Positions 6,304-8,966 of a stretch of DNA of 8,966 nt are shown piece by piece (positions within the stretch are counted from its first letter, which is position 1; each line of letters starts with the position of its first letter). The DNA comes from Candidatus Latescibacterota bacterium. GTDB lineage: Bacteria; Latescibacterota; UBA2968; GCA-2709665. Made by a program: the position numbers and the translations under genes. Below the pieces are notes generated by a model. It saw only the letters and a program-made list of their open reading frames with translations, made no database searches and had not been told where the DNA came from. The stretch lies in NCBI GenBank assembly GCA_030746455.1, contig JASLMQ010000523.1:1-8966 (forward strand), read 5' to 3'.

Positions 6304-6333
6304 GGCCCCCGGGGTGAAGAACCTCCGGGGGCC
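6304..6333. terminator. Hairpin 3 in the convergent spacer
   Basis: Perfect 9-base arms (GGCCCCCGG with its complement) continue inward by three more pairs past a single bulged T, leaving the loop GAAGA. For the minus-strand membrane-protein gene ending at 6362, this is the first structure met after its stop, 28 bases downstream. No T-run follows in that direction. Confidence 0.6.
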
Positions 6334-6361
6334 GATCCGCGTACCGCCGTCGCCTGCCGGA

Positions 6362-7090
6362 TCACCTGTTTGAAGGAGTTGTCGCTCCGAATCTCAGTTC
6401 GAGGTCCTTCCTGCCGTCGTCGAACACGAGCTTGGTCAGTCGGGTGGCGTGGGGGTACTTCTTCTTCAGCAGGTTGTACGTCCTGTGCAGCAGGTCGACC
6501 TTGTCGGAGCTGCTCAGGTTGTCCCACGGCTTGGCGCGCGTGGAGATCTCGATGGTGCGCACGAACGCCAGGTCCTGGCCGGAGCCTTTCTTTCTGTCGA
6601 TGTACTCCCCGCTATCCAGCTCGAGCCGCACGAAGTAGTAGATCCGGGGGGCGACGTTCAGGACGTCCTGGCTCAGGTTCGAAACCGCGGCGTCGTCTTT
6701 CGCTGTTGTCTGTGCCGCCTTGGGTGCCGTGGGCCTCTTCACGACGGGGGCGCGGATCGGTCCTGCCCTCTTGGGCTTCTTCGTGGGAGGCGTGACCTCG
6801 GGGTCGAGGACACAGAGACAGACAACGGCCCCGGCCAGGAGCACAGCGGGTACGGCGATCAGCAAAATGCGCTTCAGCTTCTCCAGGTCGAATCCAGGTC
6901 TCTCGGTCTCCCACTCGAAGACCTTGACTCCGTCCCACTGGTCCTTCTTCCGGCGCGCGAGCTGACGGCGGTCGGAGGCCTCGCGGCGGTCCGCGAAATC
7001 GATGGGCTGTTGGCTCTGGCGTCTATCGGCCCCGGCCCGCCGATCCGGTGAGGCATCTCTACGTTCCGAACGTCCGCCCGTGGGTTGCAT
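6362..7090 (-). CDS. Single-pass membrane protein with [DE]RR-repeat N-terminus, unknown function
   Basis: Predicted 242-residue protein from an ATG at 7090. Residues 1-50 are strongly basic and repeat [DE]RR at 9, 16, 22, 34 and 40, ending ARRKK. One hydrophobic helix spans about 74-95 (RILLIAVPAVLLAGAVVCL). A Pro/Lys/Ala-rich linker follows to about 125. A C-terminal domain (about 126-235) mixes strands such as IYYFVRLELDSGEYIDRKKG with a Lys-rich helix and ends with TKLVFDDGRKDLELRF. By charge, the basic N-terminus should be cytoplasmic and the C-terminal domain outside. I do not recognise the family. The frame stays open upstream to an ATG at 7402, but that stretch overlaps the opine-dehydrogenase-type gene and is Arg/Gly-rich shadow coding. 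The ribosome-binding site is weak (GAGAG close to ATG). It follows the opine-dehydrogenase-type gene after 92 bases, possibly as part of the same transcript. Confidence 0.75.
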   Translation of the reverse strand: MQPTGGRSERRDASPDRRAGADRRQSQQPIDFADRREASDRRQLARRKKDQWDGVKVFEWETERPGFDLEKLKRILLIAVPAVLLAGAVVCLCVLDPEVTPPTKKPKRAGPIRAPVVKRPTAPKAAQTTAKDDAAVSNLSQDVLNVAPRIYYFVRLELDSGEYIDRKKGSGQDLAFVRTIEISTRAKPWDNLSSSDKVDLLHRTYNLLKKKYPHATRLTKLVFDDGRKDLELRFGATTPSNR

Positions 7091-7182
7091 CGCGCTCTCG
7101 TTTCTGCCGATTCGGCACAGGAGAGGGGGGGGCCTGACATCCCAATCTTGTAGAGCTTCACCTTCAGATTCGCCTCTTTCTG

Positions 7183-8280
7183 CTACGTCTTCACGCCGCT
7201 CTGCAGGAAGGCCTTGAGGACCTCGCGGTCCAGCCCTTCGATGCCCAGTTCCTTCACACCTCGCCCGGCTGTCCACCCATCGAAGCCCATCACAATGGAG
7301 CCTATGTCGACCATCGCGCGCAACGTGGGGGTGTCGACATCGTACTGGGCCCCCACGGAGCTCCAGGCGGCGAGCCCGTAAGGGATATCTTCGGTGAGCC
7401 AACGGCTATCCAGCGAGCCCGGGGCCCTGAGCCGGGTGAGCATGTAACTGCCGTTGATGGCTGCCCACAGGTCGCCCTTGGGGCCGAAACCGGCACGGTG
7501 GAAGGCCTCATCGGCTGGACACAGGTCGTAGCCCAGCGCTGCGGCGACGGCACGTCGCTCGGAATCCACCTGCATGATGACCTTGGCAACGGAGGGCGTG
7601 ACCCCTTCCTCGTAGAAGTAGAACTCCCCGTGGGAGTACTCCACGCGGCCCGCATTGAGCAGCACCCCCGCGGGGTGAACCACCGGGTTCATTGCCGCGA
7701 GGCCGCTCGCCATCACGTCCGGGTAGAGGGTTACGCCGGGGAAGAGGGGATCGAGCTGATCCCTGACGCGCTCGGACTCGGTAGCCGGCAGAACGCCCAG
7801 GCCCAGATTCGTGACCGTCCCCCAGATCGTCGCGGTATCGGGGGCCGTCCTTCGGCAAACGTACGGCGCTGTGTCAACCTCGGCGAGGGTGATTCCCTCC
7901 GTCCCCGACTCACGCAGTATCCGCGCCCACTCGAGGGTGCCCAGGGTGCCGGGCATCAGCACGACGGTCTGTCCCGGGCGCAGGAGAGGGGCGAAGACCT
8001 CCGCGAAGGGCTTGTGGGCGTAGGCCGGCACGATCAGGAGCAGGAGATCGGAGGCGTCGACCGCCTCTCGGGGGTCGGTCGTGATGCACTTGATGCGGGC
8101 AGGGCCCCGTTCCTCGCATCCCTCCAAGAGAATCGCGCCGGACGGCCGAATCGGATCCAGGGATTCCTCGAACCCCGAGATCTCGAAGAGGGTGATGTCC
8201 ACGCCCTTGAGGGTGAGGTTCGCAGCGACAGAAAAGGCCGTATTCCCCGCCCCAAGAACGGTGACAGACGGTGATGCCAT
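7183..8280 (-). CDS. NAD(P)-dependent opine dehydrogenase-family protein
   Basis: Predicted 365-residue two-domain dehydrogenase resembling octopine/nopaline dehydrogenases (Pfam PF02317 C-terminal domain). These reductively join an amino acid and a 2-oxo acid, or run the reverse reaction. The Rossmann fold begins VTVLGAGNTAFSVAANL (6-22); the usual third Gly is Ala15, so the loop reads GAGNTA. The second domain contains MNPVVHPAGVLLNAGR (197-212) with His202, the likely catalytic His. It continues with FYFYEEGVTPSVAKV (220-234), the conserved TEDIPYGLAAW (286-296), where Asp288 is a candidate partner, and FDGWTAGRG near the end. The ATG at 8280 is chosen because the Rossmann strand starts at once; it lies 8 bases after the stop of the aldo/keto reductase gene. 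The only purine-rich site, GAGG about 13 bases upstream, is weak, so coupling is likely. Substrates are unknown; a related non-opine activity is possible. Confidence 0.88.
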   Translation of the reverse strand: MASPSVTVLGAGNTAFSVAANLTLKGVDITLFEISGFEESLDPIRPSGAILLEGCEERGPARIKCITTDPREAVDASDLLLLIVPAYAHKPFAEVFAPLLRPGQTVVLMPGTLGTLEWARILRESGTEGITLAEVDTAPYVCRRTAPDTATIWGTVTNLGLGVLPATESERVRDQLDPLFPGVTLYPDVMASGLAAMNPVVHPAGVLLNAGRVEYSHGEFYFYEEGVTPSVAKVIMQVDSERRAVAAALGYDLCPADEAFHRAGFGPKGDLWAAINGSYMLTRLRAPGSLDSRWLTEDIPYGLAAWSSVGAQYDVDTPTLRAMVDIGSIVMGFDGWTAGRGVKELGIEGLDREVLKAFLQSGVKT

Positions 8281-8288
8281 AGGGAGCA

Positions 8289-8966
8289 CTATGCCTCGAA
8301 GATCGGCTTCCGTTTGCGGGTGGCTTCGATGGTTTCGGCTTGCTCGGCCTCGGACATCGGCGTGAATCGCTCGGCCGCATCGATGACTCTTGGGAGGAGC
8401 GTTACGTCGCCGGTGGAGGCCAAGCCGGTGATCTCCTGAAAGAGGACGTAGCGGACGCTCCGGTCGATGGCCTTCTGGGTTTCGAAGGGCTTGTACCACG
8501 TCGTATAGGTTCGGTCGCGCTTTCCCCAGGGCTCCTGCGCCACCGCCTTGATCACCATCAGACCCACATCCTTCTCGCGTACGAGCCCCAACAAGTCCTC
8601 CCAGTCCTGCCTGTAGTGCTTGTTGCCCAGAAGGATGGGATTCATCGGCGTCAGGACCGTGTCGAAGTCGAATCGCCGCAGGGCCTCCGCGTGCGTCGCG
8701 GGGGCCTGGAGGCCGTGGCCGGTGATGCCCAGATACTTTGTAAGCCCCTCGTCGCGGGCCTCGGTGAGGGCCTCGATGGCCCCGCCGGAGTCCAGGGCGA
8801 GGTCGAGCTGCTCCGTATCCCCGATCGAGTGAAGCTGATAGAGGTCGAAGCGGTCGGTCTGGAGGCGCTTAAGGGATTCACGCAGCTCCCTGGCGGCGTC
8901 GTCCTTCGTGCGGCGGGTGGTTTTGCAGGCCAGGAAGACCCGATCACGGATCTTCGGCATCCAGGG
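8289..8966 (-). CDS. Aldo/keto reductase, C-terminal part (start beyond right edge)
   Basis: The frame is open from the right edge to a TAG at 8289-8291, giving 225 visible residues. Visible hallmarks of the NADPH-dependent TIM-barrel family are: RVFLACKT (visible residues 9-16) with the catalytic-tetrad Lys15; LQTDRFDLYQLH (35-46) with the tetrad His46; YLGITGHG; and a late LFQEITGLASTGDVTLL that corresponds to the cofactor-binding loop region. The tetrad Asp and Tyr would lie upstream, outside the window, so this is truncated by the window and not by mutation. An internal Met (codon at 8958-8960) is not a plausible start, because PW precedes it in frame and the first barrel strands would be missing. 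No Cys-rich iron-sulfur tail is present. It is the upstream partner of the opine-dehydrogenase-type gene, 8 bases away. Substrate unknown. Confidence 0.9.
   Translation of the reverse strand, partial: PWMPKIRDRVFLACKTTRRTKDDAARELRESLKRLQTDRFDLYQLHSIGDTEQLDLALDSGGAIEALTEARDEGLTKYLGITGHGLQAPATHAEALRRFDFDTVLTPMNPILLGNKHYRQDWEDLLGLVREKDVGLMVIKAVAQEPWGKRDRTYTTWYKPFETQKAIDRSVRYVLFQEITGLASTGDVTLLPRVIDAAERFTPMSEAEQAETIEATRKRKPIFEA

Noticed and set aside
8281..8499. N-terminal extension of the opine-dehydrogenase-type gene into the aldo/keto reductase gene
   Set aside because: These 73 residues are Arg/His-rich shadow sequence of the reductase gene, and the Rossmann fold starts at the ATG at 8280.

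Overview
This is a GC-rich bacterial window with eight protein-coding genes; two of them run off the window ends. The gene mix is a sialidase-type beta-propeller with a jelly-roll-like tail, a Gfo/Idh/MocA sugar oxidoreductase, a DUF1080 (3-keto-glycoside hydrolase-type) protein and a non-HemE uroporphyrinogen decarboxylase-family protein. That mix is typical of carbohydrate-degrading bacteria of the PVC group and neighbouring phyla (Planctomycetota, Lentisphaerota, Hydrogenedentota, Latescibacterota, Poribacteria). No rRNA or other phylogenetic marker is present, so the phylum remains an inference. I see no tRNA, CRISPR array, insertion sequence or phage gene.

Layout. (1) 1-1924, minus strand: a sialidase-like gene overlaps by 8 bases a following gene of unknown function, which leaves the window on the left. 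(2) 1925-2218: divergent spacer with a three-unit nonamer microrepeat, a nine-G tract and a short imperfect palindrome. (3) 2219-6210, plus strand: four co-directional genes encode a Gfo/Idh/MocA oxidoreductase, a uroporphyrinogen decarboxylase-family protein (TTG start), a nitrilase-superfamily amidase and a DUF1080 protein. Spacers are 182, 187 and 71 bases, and the two longer ones each carry a heptamer microrepeat. (4) 6211-6361: convergent spacer with three consecutive perfect-arm hairpins, probably a two-way terminator zone. (5) 6362-8966, minus strand: an aldo/keto reductase (start outside the window) and an opine-dehydrogenase-family protein 8 bases apart, then, after 92 bases, a small single-pass membrane protein with a basic [DE]RR-repeat N-terminus.

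How the genes may work together (inference). The plus-strand cluster and the divergent sialidase-like gene look like one locus for intracellular processing of a modified glycoside. The oxidoreductase could make a 3-keto sugar, the DUF1080 protein could cleave the activated glycosidic bond, and the nitrilase-type enzyme could remove an amide or carbamoyl group. The uroporphyrinogen decarboxylase-family member has no assigned role but recurs in such loci. None of the encoded enzymes has a clear signal peptide, which fits cytoplasmic processing of an imported compound. The opine dehydrogenase and aldo/keto reductase pair forms a separate, convergent redox unit.
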